Positions 1 through 8,008 of a DNA stretch of 64,000 bases are shown piece after piece (within the stretch, counting starts at the first letter, position 1; the number at the start of each line of letters is the position of its first letter). The notes beneath the pieces were generated by a model. The model saw only the letters and a program-made list of their open reading frames with translations, ran no database searches and had not been told where the DNA came from. The DNA lies in contig NZ_JAFICD010000004.1 of the NCBI RefSeq assembly GCF_017833525.1, positions 248,001 through 312,000 on the forward strand, in the 5' to 3' direction. The stretch is from Duganella sp. 1411 (lineage in GTDB: Bacteria > Pseudomonadota > Gammaproteobacteria > Burkholderiales > Burkholderiaceae_D). The translations under genes were made by a program, and so were the position numbers.

Positions 1-521
1 TGCTGATCGACGTGCGCGCCAACGGCGGCGGCAACGACGACATGTGGATGGACGGCATTCTGCGCTACATCGCCGACAAGCCGTACCGCTGGGCGTCGAC
101 CTACAAGAAAAAGGTCGTCAAGGGGCGTGAGAGCGCCACCGAAGCGCTTGGCGACGTGATCGACGGCACGATCGACCGGTGGGTGCCGCCGCAACCGGAC
201 GATCCCTTGCATTTTGGCGGCGCCACGTACGTGTTGGTCGGGCGCAACACGTATTCCTCGGCCATATTGTTCAGCAATGTGGTGCAAGACTTCGGTTTCG
301 CCAAAGTGGCCGGCGCGGCGGGCACGGCGCGCGCGCGGCAAAGCGGCGGCACGCAGAACTTCGTGCTCCCCGGCAGCGGGCTGACGCTGGGCGTGCCGCG
401 CCTGATTTTCCAGCGTCCCTCCGGCGCCGCCACCCCGGCGCTGGTGCGGCCGGACCTGCTGTTGCCGGACAGTCCGTACGACAGCGGCGAACTGGTCGAG
501 GCGGTGTTGAAGTCGCTTTGA
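1..521 (+). CDS. S41-family peptidase, C-terminal part (gene runs off the left edge)
   Basis: The reading frame is open from the first base and ends at 521, so only the last ~172 residues are present. The start of the visible part reads LIDVRANGGGND, the strand preceding the active site in C-terminal processing/tricorn-like S41 peptidases. Further on, GRNTYSSAILFSNVVQDF matches the segment holding the nucleophilic serine (Ser-Ser-Ala), followed by a G-rich turn. The tail contains PDLLLPDSPYDSGELVEAVL, resembling the end of secreted S41 hydrolases. Substrate and localisation cannot be judged because the N-terminus is missing. No downstream gene is closer than 113 bp, so it probably ends its transcription unit. 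Confidence 0.7.
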   Translation, partial: LIDVRANGGGNDDMWMDGILRYIADKPYRWASTYKKKVVKGRESATEALGDVIDGTIDRWVPPQPDDPLHFGGATYVLVGRNTYSSAILFSNVVQDFGFAKVAGAAGTARARQSGGTQNFVLPGSGLTLGVPRLIFQRPSGAATPALVRPDLLLPDSPYDSGELVEAVLKSL

Positions 522-634
522 CGGACAACCGCGGAACATCAGTGGTGTCGGCATATCTTGATCTAGATCATAGTTTTTGCGGGTAGTAAGGCGGAGACTG
601 GTCCCCATGCGCTATCACACATGAGGGAGTCCCA

Positions 635-2026
635 ATGCCGTACGCCAGCATCAACCCATACACCAGCGAGCTGGTGAGATCCTTTGCCGACGCCACCGAC
701 GCCGAGGTGGCCATCGCCATCGACCAGGCCCACGCGGCGTTCCAGACGTGGAAGCACACCAGCTTTGCCGTGCGCGCCACGGTGATGCGCGCCGCCGCCG
801 GGCTGCTGCGCAGCCAGTGCGACGACTACGCCCGCCTGCTGACCCTGGAAATGGGCAAGCTGCTGGCCGAGGCCCGCGCCGAGGTGGCGCTGGCGGCCGA
901 CATCTTCGACTATTACGCGCAGCACGCCGAGGCCTTGCTGGCGCCGCAGCCGCTGCCGGTGGCCAGCGCCGACGAGGGCCAGGCCATGCTGGTGCACGAG
1001 CCGCTCGGCGTGCTGCTGGCGATCGAGCCGTGGAACTTCCCCTACTATCAGATCGCCCGCATCATCGCGCCGCAACTGTCGGCCGGCAACACGATGCTGC
1101 TCAAGCACGCGTCCAACGTGCCGCAGAGCGCGGCCGCCTTCGAGCGCCTGATGCGCGACGCCGGCCTGCCCGCCGGCGCCTTCCAGAACCTGTACGCCAC
1201 GCGCGCGCAGATCGAGGCCATCCTCAACGACCCGCGCGTGCACGGCGTGGCGCTGACCGGGTCGGAGGCGGCCGGCGCGGTCGTCGCCGCGCAGGCCGGC
1301 AAGGCGCTCAAGAAGTCGACCATGGAGCTGGGCGGCGCCGACGCCTTCGTGGTGCTGGCCGACGCCGACCTCGACAAGACGGTCAAGTGGGCCGTGTTCG
1401 GCCGCCACTGGAACGGCGGCCAGGTGTGCGTGTCGTCCAAGCGCATGATCATCGTCGACGCCGTCTACGACGCCTTCGCCGAGCGCTACGCCAGCGGCGT
1501 GGCGGCGTTGCGCGCCGGCGACCCGTTCGACGCCGCCACCACCCTGGCGCCGTTGTCGTCGCGCGCCGCCGCCGACGAGATCCGCGACAAGATCCGCCAA
1601 GCCGTCGTGTTCGGCGCCACCGCGACCGAGGTCGGGCCGCCGGTGCCGGCCGGCGGCGCGTTCGTGCAGCCGACCATCCTGTCGAACCTGGGCGCGGACA
1701 ACCCGGCCCGCCATTGGGAATTCTTCGGCCCCGTCTCGATGCTGTTCCGCGCCGCCGACGAGGCCGACGCAGTGCGCATCGCCAACGACACGCCGTTCGG
1801 CCTGGGCGGCTCGGTGTTCACCGCCGACACCGCGCGCGGCGTCGAGGTGGCCAAACAAATCGCCACCGGCATGGTGTTCATCAACCATCCGACGATGGTC
1901 AAGGCCGACCTGCCGTTCGGCGGCATCGGCCGCTCCGGCTACGGCCGCGAACTGATCGGACTGGGCATCAAGGAATTCGTCAACCACAAGCTGATCGACG
2001 TGGTCGACATCGACGCGCCGTTCTAA
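635..2026 (+). CDS. NAD(P)-dependent aldehyde dehydrogenase, succinate-semialdehyde dehydrogenase-like
   Basis: A 463-residue aldehyde dehydrogenase. The cofactor-binding segment is seen at EPWNFPYY, the catalytic base at MELGGADAFVV (Glu of ELGG), and the nucleophilic cysteine at NGGQVCVSSKR. The C-terminal PFGGIGRSGYGRELG-type motif (PFGGIGRSGYGRE) is intact. It oxidises an aldehyde to the acid; family resemblance is to the compact succinate-semialdehyde dehydrogenases, but the substrate is not certain. The start is chosen because GGGAG lies just upstream of the ATG at 635. It is followed 26 bp later by a zinc alcohol dehydrogenase with its own AAGGAG site, so the two probably form an alcohol-to-acid oxidation unit. 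Confidence 0.9.
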   Translation: MPYASINPYTSELVRSFADATDAEVAIAIDQAHAAFQTWKHTSFAVRATVMRAAAGLLRSQCDDYARLLTLEMGKLLAEARAEVALAADIFDYYAQHAEALLAPQPLPVASADEGQAMLVHEPLGVLLAIEPWNFPYYQIARIIAPQLSAGNTMLLKHASNVPQSAAAFERLMRDAGLPAGAFQNLYATRAQIEAILNDPRVHGVALTGSEAAGAVVAAQAGKALKKSTMELGGADAFVVLADADLDKTVKWAVFGRHWNGGQVCVSSKRMIIVDAVYDAFAERYASGVAALRAGDPFDAATTLAPLSSRAAADEIRDKIRQAVVFGATATEVGPPVPAGGAFVQPTILSNLGADNPARHWEFFGPVSMLFRAADEADAVRIANDTPFGLGGSVFTADTARGVEVAKQIATGMVFINHPTMVKADLPFGGIGRSGYGRELIGLGIKEFVNHKLIDVVDIDAPF

Positions 2027-2052
2027 TTCCCCCACTATCAAGGAGTCACATC

Positions 2053-3081
2053 ATGCAAAAAACCATGAAGGCGGCGGTCGTCCGCGAATTCGGCCAGCCG
2101 CTGGTGATCGAGGAGGCGCCCGTGCCGCAGGTCGGCCCCGGCCAGATCCTGGTCAAGGTCGCCGCCGCCGGCGTCTGCCACACCGACCTGCACGCCGCCG
2201 AGGGCGACTGGCCGGTCAAGCCGAAGCCGCCGTTCATCCCCGGCCACGAGGGCGTCGGTTACGTGGCCGCCGTCGGCGCCGGCGTGCGCCACGTCAAGGA
2301 GGGCGACCGCGTCGGCGTGCCATGGCTGTACACGGCCTGCGGCCACTGCGCGCACTGCCTGGGCGGCTGGGAAACCTTGTGCCACGAACAGCAAAACACT
2401 GGCTACTCGGTCAACGGCAGCTTCGCCGAATACGTGCTGGCCGACCCCAACTTCGTCGGCCACCTGCCCGCCAGCGTCGGCTTCGTCGACATCGCCCCGG
2501 TGCTGTGCGCCGGCGTCACCGTCTACAAGGGCTTGAAGGTCACCGACACCAAGCCCGGCGATTGGGTCACGATCTCCGGCATCGGCGGACTGGGCCACAT
2601 GGCGGTGCAGTACGCCACGGCCATGGGCTTGAACGTGGTGGCGGTCGACATCGACGACACCAAGCTGGCGCTGGCCAGGCGGCTGGGCGCGGCGGTGACG
2701 GTCAACGCCCTCACCACCGATCCGGCCGCCTTCATCCAGAAGGAGCTCGGCGGCACCCACGGCGTGCTGGTGACGGCCGTCTCGGCCAAGGCGTTCCAGC
2801 AGGCGCTGGGCATGGTGCGGCGCGGCGGCACGGTCTCGCTCAACGGCCTGCCGCCGGGCGACTTCCCGCTGTCGATCTTTGACACGGTGCTCAACGGCAT
2901 CACCGTGCGCGGCTCGATCGTCGGCACCCGGCTCGACTTGCAAGAAGCACTCGACTTCGCCGCCCTCGGCAAGGTGCGCGCGACCGTCAGCACGGACAAG
3001 CTGGAGAACATCAACGACGTGTTGTCCCGCATGCGCAAGGGCAATATCGAGGGGCGCATCGTGCTCGACCTGGAGCACTAA
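2053..3081 (+). CDS. adhP: Zinc-dependent alcohol dehydrogenase, AdhP type
   Basis: A 342-residue medium-chain dehydrogenase. The catalytic zinc ligands are in GVCHTDLHAAEGDW and IPGHEGVG; the structural zinc site has the Cys cluster CGHCAHCLGGWETLC. The Rossmann motif GIGGLGHMAVQYA is followed by the acidic residue in VVAVDIDD, indicating NAD. All motifs expected of AdhP/ethanol-preferring propanol dehydrogenases are present and the length is typical. An AAGGAG site lies 8 bases before the ATG. It is co-directional with and 26 bp behind an aldehyde dehydrogenase, which suggests sequential oxidation (or reversible reduction) of a short-chain alcohol. Confidence 0.93.
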   Translation: MQKTMKAAVVREFGQPLVIEEAPVPQVGPGQILVKVAAAGVCHTDLHAAEGDWPVKPKPPFIPGHEGVGYVAAVGAGVRHVKEGDRVGVPWLYTACGHCAHCLGGWETLCHEQQNTGYSVNGSFAEYVLADPNFVGHLPASVGFVDIAPVLCAGVTVYKGLKVTDTKPGDWVTISGIGGLGHMAVQYATAMGLNVVAVDIDDTKLALARRLGAAVTVNALTTDPAAFIQKELGGTHGVLVTAVSAKAFQQALGMVRRGGTVSLNGLPPGDFPLSIFDTVLNGITVRGSIVGTRLDLQEALDFAALGKVRATVSTDKLENINDVLSRMRKGNIEGRIVLDLEH

Positions 3082-3105
3082 ACGGCCCGCTTCTCCCGCC
3101 GGCAA

Positions 3106-3132
3106 CAAATCTTTGCCGAGCCCGGCGATTTG
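3106..3132 (+). terminator. Possible stem-loop after the alcohol dehydrogenase gene
   Basis: CAAATC at 3106–3111 pairs with GATTTG at 3127–3132, and an inner GCCG/CGGC pair extends the stem. It lies 25 bp after the adhP stop. There is no T-run behind it, so it may be a weak terminator or simply a fold in the leader of the next gene. Confidence 0.3.
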
Positions 3133-3184
3133 TGGGAGCATAGTCTTCCGCTATTACCCGCGCCGCGGAGGGATTGGGGGCCGC

Positions 3185-3967
3185 TTGAAGCTGTTACGGC
3201 TGTTGAAATTTTGCACAGGTTTGCTGCTGACCGCGCCGGCGCTCGCCACCGAGGCGCCGGTGTTGCGTTTCGCCGCCGAGGAATGGCCGCCGTATTTCAG
3301 CCGTTCGCTGCCCGGCGACGGCGTCACCGGCGCGCTGCTCGGCGCGGTGGTCACGCGCATGGGCTACGCCGTGCGGATCGACTACTATCCGTGGAAGCGC
3401 GCGCTGGAACTGGGCCTGCACGACCGCCGCTACGCCGGCGCGGTGGCGATGTCGCGCACGCCGGAGCGCGAAAAACTGTGTTATTTCTCCAGCGCCGTCG
3501 GCAGCCGGCAAACGGTGCTGGCCTATCTGAAGGACAAACCGGTGGCCGCCGCCGCGCTGACCGATCTGCGCGGGCTGCGCATCGGCACCGTGGCCGGCTA
3601 CTCCAACGGCGAGCAGTTCGACGGCCTGGCGCGCTCGGGCGCGCTCGCGGTCGAGGAAGCCACCAGCGACGAGCTCAATCTGCGCAAGCTGCTGGCGCGC
3701 CGCTTCGGCGCCATCGTCATCGAAAAACGCAGCCTGCGCTACCTGCTGGCGGCGGGCCGCTACACGCCGGCCGAGCGCGAACTGGTCGGCATCGCCGACA
3801 ACCTGTTCGCCGCGCGCCAGGTGCACGTCTGCTTCCAGCACACGGCGCAAGGGCTGAAACAACAGCGGGCGTTCGACCAAGCCGCGCGCACGGTCGACCT
3901 GGCCGGGTTGGAGCGCGACTACTGGCGCGACATGCAGGAGGCCCATCCGCCGCCGGCCAGGCCGTGA
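3185..3967 (+). CDS. Periplasmic solute-binding protein, family 3 (amino-acid-binding type)
   Basis: About 260 residues. The frame has no ATG near its beginning; a TTG at 3185 gives a clear signal peptide, MKLLRLLKFCTGLLLTAPALA, followed by mature sequence beginning TEAPVLRFAAEEWPPYF. The upstream bases carry GGAGG (3167–3171) and a G-run at 3176–3180. The sequence has the two-lobed SBP_bac_3 pattern: a ligand-binding first lobe (EEWPPYF, VTGALLGAVV), YPWKRALELG, then LRGLRIGTVAGYSNGEQFD in the second lobe. Such short stand-alone proteins are common in beta-proteobacteria; no permease or ATPase gene is nearby, so the ligand and transporter are unknown. It could alternatively be a sensor-like binding protein. 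Confidence 0.75.
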   Translation: MKLLRLLKFCTGLLLTAPALATEAPVLRFAAEEWPPYFSRSLPGDGVTGALLGAVVTRMGYAVRIDYYPWKRALELGLHDRRYAGAVAMSRTPEREKLCYFSSAVGSRQTVLAYLKDKPVAAAALTDLRGLRIGTVAGYSNGEQFDGLARSGALAVEEATSDELNLRKLLARRFGAIVIEKRSLRYLLAAGRYTPAERELVGIADNLFAARQVHVCFQHTAQGLKQQRAFDQAARTVDLAGLERDYWRDMQEAHPPPARP

Positions 3968-3995
3968 GGCGGCCGGCGGTGGATGGGCCGGCGCG

Positions 3996-5150
3996 TCACA
4001 CCGCCGGCGCCGGCGATGTGGCTTTCGCCCCGGCCACCGCCACGGGCGGGGCCGCCTTGGCCTGGGGTTTGGCCCGGCTCTTGTTCTGGTCGACGTGCGC
4101 CAGCACCACCTTGTGGATGAAGTGCAGCTTCTCCTGCACCGGCGTGGGCAGCTTGAACGGATACGAGTCCGGCGTGCCGACGCTGCGGTTCAAGCTGTTG
4201 AGCACATAGGTCAGCGCGAACCAGTCGGCGATGATTTCGTCGAAGGAATCGATTTTCAGCGGCGGCGCGGTGATCACCATTGCCGGCTCCTCCTTTTTGC
4301 GCGGCTTGAGCGACAGGCCGCAGGCGTGCGCCGTCTCCAGCGTATCGATCATGTGCAGGTAGTGCGCCCAAGTCTCGGCCCAGTCCTCCCACGGGTGCGA
4401 GCTGGCGTAGGTGCTGATGTAGTGCTGTTCCCAGTCGGCCGGCGCGCCGTTGTCGTAGTGCTTTTTCAGGCTCTCGCCGTAGTCCTGGCGCTCGTCGCCG
4501 AACAGGTCGCGGTAGCCGTCGAGCCATGCGCTGTCGGCGATCAGGCGGTCGAAATAATAGTGCCCGCTTTCGTGGCGAAAATGACCGAGCAGGGTGCGGT
4601 AGTGCTCGTGCATCTGCTCGCGCGTGCGCTCGCGCTGGGCCGGGTCGGCCTCGGCGATGTTGAGCGTGATCAGGCCGTTGTCGTGGCCGGTCATCACCCG
4701 CTCGTCGTCGCCCGGGCCGTCCTCGAGGAACTGGAAGGCCAGGCCGGTTTCCTCGTCCACCTCCTTGGACACGGGCGTCAGGTGCAGCGAATACAGCGAA
4801 TACAGCAGGCGGCGCTTGGCCGATTCCAGCCGCTGCCAGAACAGGTGGTTCTTTTCGCTGCTCAGGGTGGGGATGACCACCGTCAACTGGCACGAGGCGC
4901 ACAACTCGTTGGGATCGTCGGCGTCGAGCATCCAGTTGCACACGTGCTGGGTGGCGTAGTTGCTGCATTGCTTGTAGAGGCGGCCCGCGTCATTCTTGTT
5001 CAGGCTGCGCCATGTGCCCTCCCCGGCCGCCTCGAAGCTGCTGACGACGCGCTGGTCGGGCTGGTAGCCGAGCATGCTGTCGCAATTGAAGCACAGCGTG
5101 TTTTCGAAGAAGACTTGTTGCGAACACTTGTCGCAGTGGAAGGTTTTCAT
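3996..5150 (-). CDS. Putative zinc-binding metallopeptidase with N-terminal zinc ribbon
   Basis: A 384-residue protein. The start at 5150 (MKTFHCDKC) is preferred over the longer frame from 5210 because it begins directly with a zinc ribbon: Cys6-x2-Cys9 and Cys20-x2-Cys23. Further Cys pairs occur near residues 62–87. The middle contains GHFRHESGHYYFDRL, an HExxH zinc-protease motif at residues 193–197. The tail is Ala/Pro/Lys-rich and low-complexity. This matches the widespread family annotated as putative zinc-binding metallo-peptidase; cytoplasmic, as no signal peptide is visible. Its substrate is not known. It is convergent with the upstream solute-binding protein and is not in an obvious operon. 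Confidence 0.75.
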   Translation of the reverse strand: MKTFHCDKCSQQVFFENTLCFNCDSMLGYQPDQRVVSSFEAAGEGTWRSLNKNDAGRLYKQCSNYATQHVCNWMLDADDPNELCASCQLTVVIPTLSSEKNHLFWQRLESAKRRLLYSLYSLHLTPVSKEVDEETGLAFQFLEDGPGDDERVMTGHDNGLITLNIAEADPAQRERTREQMHEHYRTLLGHFRHESGHYYFDRLIADSAWLDGYRDLFGDERQDYGESLKKHYDNGAPADWEQHYISTYASSHPWEDWAETWAHYLHMIDTLETAHACGLSLKPRKKEEPAMVITAPPLKIDSFDEIIADWFALTYVLNSLNRSVGTPDSYPFKLPTPVQEKLHFIHKVVLAHVDQNKSRAKPQAKAAPPVAVAGAKATSPAPAV

Positions 5151-5338
5151 TTTGCCTGGAAGAGGGTTGGTGCGATCGCCGGAGGGCACGCTGGCAGACA
5201 TGATAACCATCCGGCGCGTGTAGTTCAGTTAGCCAGCGCGCATAGGGGCGCCTTGTCGCGCCCACGCCGCGATCGACGAGCGGTAACCGACCGGCAGATT
5301 CGGCGGGAGCGTGCCGGGGTGAAACAGGCCGACCGATA

Positions 5339-6979
5339 CTAGTCCGCGCCACCTGCCGCCGTCAGCGAGGCAAGTACCTTGTCGATGTCGGCATGGTAGA
5401 ACCGCGTTTGCCGCTGGTAAGGCTGCTGGCATGGCGCGTCGAGTTTTCCGCCATCCCGCAAACCCAGTTCGATCCGCTGGCGTTGCGTACAGGCCGCCGC
5501 GATAGCGTCGCCGGTGGCGGCGTCGCCAAACACCGGCAAGCCCTCGATGCGCGTCACGTAGGCGTCTTTGGCGAATGTTTGGCAGCCTTCGATGCCGTCC
5601 AGGATGATCCCCTCCGGCGTTTCGGTCGTTCCGCTGCTGCCGCCGCAATTGTCCATCATTAACTTGACCATCGCACGCAACACCATCGCGTCACGCTGCG
5701 CCTGCGTGGGCGGTTGCGGCGTGGCCAGTCCGGTCGCGTCGAACAGTTCGATCCAATGTTGCGCCATGGCGCCGTCCGCGCCCAGCAACGCGCGCAGCCA
5801 GCGTGGTTCGCAAGGCGAGGTGTCGCCGCACTCGAGCGATCGGCCGAAATCAGGTTTACCGCCGTCGCCCAGCGTTTTATAGAAACCGTTGATGCGCGAC
5901 ATCGCCGTGCCCGCGCCCTGGCGCGCCGCCAGCACATATGTGTACACCGCCAGGCCACAGCTGTACTCCAGCCGGTTGCCAAGGATGAAACGCGGCGACA
6001 TGCCACGCCAGCTTTGCCGCTCGACATACAGGCCACAGTTGCTCCACGCCTGATCGAGATCGGCGGCCGCCTCCGCAGGCGTGATCCAGCCTTGCCGCAC
6101 AGAGGTCATCCAGCGCAAAAATTCGCCGCCGCCTTCGTGGATCAGGCGTGCGTCGGCATACTCGTCGACCGCGTCGCGCAGCTGGAAGCGGTGGCTGAAC
6201 TCATGCGCCACAAGCACTCTCAAGCTGGCCCGTTCGGCCGGACCCGGATCGGCCGGCCAGTTGAACAACGACAAACGCAGCACGTCGCTGGCGTCGCCGC
6301 CGATGCTCGGGCCGCCCGGCCGGGTGGCGTACACCGCCGCCATGATCGGCGACTTGTACTTGGCGTCCGGCAGCGCGCCGCGCAAGTAATTTACCGTGCC
6401 GTTCGCCACAAGATTGATCTGTGCCACCGTCGCCGCGGACAGGCGGGGATCGAACCACGCCACCGCCCCGCCGTCATGTTGTGCCTGCGGTGTCTGCAAC
6501 AACAGTGCCGCCGTGTCTTCGCCGGCGTTGGCCACCGCTTGGTCCCGGTGGGATCGGCCGTCCATCAAGATGCCGGGCGCGGAAAAATGGTAAGCGACCT
6601 TGCCGCAGCTATCGGCCAGGGCGTAATTGGACAGGTGGACATACGCGCCCTGCCCCAACGGGAACGCCGCCGGATACCCCGGCAGATTGGTCGCCGTCGG
6701 CACGCGGAAGCGCAGTACGGGACAAACGCCCTTGCCGCGGGTCAGTTGGTCGGCGCCGGCGGCGCCGCAGTCGTCCAGCGCTTGCCAATTGGCGCGTGTT
6801 TGCCCGCCATCCGGCCCGTTTTTGATAAAGGGCACAGCGGCGCATTGCGGTGGCAAGGTGTAGCCGACTTCAATCGCGTCCGGCTTCAGTAAGCGCAGAT
6901 GGACGTCAACTCCCTGTCCGCTCGCGAGCGGCGACAAGGTCCAAACCACGGTGGACAGAACAATATGCCAGTACTTCAT
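5339..6979 (-). CDS. Secreted HExxH-containing protein of unknown function
   Basis: A 546-residue protein with a signal peptide (MKYWHIVLSTVVWTLSPLASG). Around residues 259–263 it has VAHEFSHRFQ, an HExxH zinc site, and 19 residues later HEGGGEFLRW, which could supply the third ligand (Glu282) as in gluzincins. The rest contains several Cys residues (for example near 47, 71, 86, 125), suggesting disulfides and an exported location. I do not recognise the family. AGGATAGGACG precedes the ATG as a ribosome-binding site. It follows the transglutaminase operon on the same strand with a 60 bp gap, so co-transcription is possible but not evident. Confidence 0.6.
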   Translation of the reverse strand: MKYWHIVLSTVVWTLSPLASGQGVDVHLRLLKPDAIEVGYTLPPQCAAVPFIKNGPDGGQTRANWQALDDCGAAGADQLTRGKGVCPVLRFRVPTATNLPGYPAAFPLGQGAYVHLSNYALADSCGKVAYHFSAPGILMDGRSHRDQAVANAGEDTAALLLQTPQAQHDGGAVAWFDPRLSAATVAQINLVANGTVNYLRGALPDAKYKSPIMAAVYATRPGGPSIGGDASDVLRLSLFNWPADPGPAERASLRVLVAHEFSHRFQLRDAVDEYADARLIHEGGGEFLRWMTSVRQGWITPAEAAADLDQAWSNCGLYVERQSWRGMSPRFILGNRLEYSCGLAVYTYVLAARQGAGTAMSRINGFYKTLGDGGKPDFGRSLECGDTSPCEPRWLRALLGADGAMAQHWIELFDATGLATPQPPTQAQRDAMVLRAMVKLMMDNCGGSSGTTETPEGIILDGIEGCQTFAKDAYVTRIEGLPVFGDAATGDAIAAACTQRQRIELGLRDGGKLDAPCQQPYQRQTRFYHADIDKVLASLTAAGGAD

Positions 6980-7039
6980 ACGTCCTATCCTTGTCTCCGA
7001 GTGGTTTTTTGTTGCGCTATCGCCCCTGCGGTTGCCAGT

Positions 7040-8008
7040 TCAAGTCAGCTCCAGCGGCGTGACCGTGACATTGACCTGCAACGCCTGCTCGCCGCCGCCG
7101 AGCACGATGCCGCGCATCGGCGTGACGTCGCTGAAGTCGCGCCCCCAGCCGGTGACGATGTGCTCGTGCTGCACCAGGCAGCGGTTGGTCGGGTCGAAAT
7201 CGATCCAGCCCAGCGCCGGCTCGTACACCGACACCCAGGCGTGCGAGGCGTCGGCGCCGATCATGCGCGGCTGCCCTTCCGGCGGGTGCGTCAGCAGATA
7301 GCCGCTCATGTAGCGCGCCGGCAGACCCAGGCTGCGCAGGCCGCCGATCATCAGCTGCGCGAAGTCTTGGCACACGCCACGCCGTCCGCGCAGCACCTGT
7401 TCGAGCGGCGTCGAGATGTCGGTGGCGCTGCTGTCGAATTCGAAGTCGTCGAAGATGCGCCGCGTCAGGTCGAGCGCGGCGTCGAGCAGCGGCCGGCCGG
7501 CGCCGAAGCTGGCGCGCGCGTAGTCGGCCAGCTCCGGACTCAGACTCACGTGCGGCGACGCGTACAGGTAGCGGCACGCCTCCAGCGTGGCGTCGCCGCG
7601 GTCGGTGAGCATGCGGTCGCGCACCCGCTCCCACGGCGCGCCGCCGGCGATCCGCTCCACCGTCGGACGCGGATACAGCGCCAGCGTCGATTCGACGTGC
7701 ACCAGCAGGTGGCCGTGCGGCGCCGTGATGCTGAAGTGGCGCGTCAGGTTGCCGAAGTAATCGGCGCCGTCGGTGATGTCCTCGGCCGGCGGCTCGGTGA
7801 CGATGCGGTGCGATTCGGTGCGCTGGTAGTCGAACGAGCGTGGCGTCATGTGCAGGTACTGCTGCGACAGCGACACCGCGCTCTGATAACCGTAGCGGGT
7901 CTGGTGCACCACCAGGTAGCGCGCGCACGCGGCCGGCGGCGGCGGCGGCGCGTCGCTGGCGGTGTTGGGCAGCGGGCTGGCGGTTTGCTGGGTTTGGGTT
8001 TGTGTCAT
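7040..8008 (-). CDS. Transglutaminase-like cysteine protein with bacterial transglutaminase N-terminal domain
   Basis: A 322-residue protein. After a Thr/Gln/Pro-rich start, residues ~28–115 form the beta-rich bacterial transglutaminase-like N-terminal domain (YLVVHQTRYGY). The core follows: Cys213 in RRGVCQDFAQLM, His257 in DASHAWVSVYE, and Asp272 in IDFDPTN, a complete Cys-His-Asp triad. Its start overlaps the stop of the preceding ATP-grasp/alpha-E gene by four bases, so the two are translationally coupled. Such proteins are found with ATP-grasp/alpha-E partners in a conserved cluster proposed to make or break amide bonds in a peptide; the substrate is unknown. Confidence 0.85.
   Translation of the reverse strand: MTQTQTQQTASPLPNTASDAPPPPPAACARYLVVHQTRYGYQSAVSLSQQYLHMTPRSFDYQRTESHRIVTEPPAEDITDGADYFGNLTRHFSITAPHGHLLVHVESTLALYPRPTVERIAGGAPWERVRDRMLTDRGDATLEACRYLYASPHVSLSPELADYARASFGAGRPLLDAALDLTRRIFDDFEFDSSATDISTPLEQVLRGRRGVCQDFAQLMIGGLRSLGLPARYMSGYLLTHPPEGQPRMIGADASHAWVSVYEPALGWIDFDPTNRCLVQHEHIVTGWGRDFSDVTPMRGIVLGGGEQALQVNVTVTPLELT

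Noticed and set aside
563..2041. Long minus-strand frame (492 codons) opposite the aldehyde dehydrogenase
   Set aside because: It mirrors the coding frame on the other strand and is rich in Arg, Gly, His and Ala, as expected for an antisense frame in a high-GC gene; the aldehyde dehydrogenase has intact motifs.
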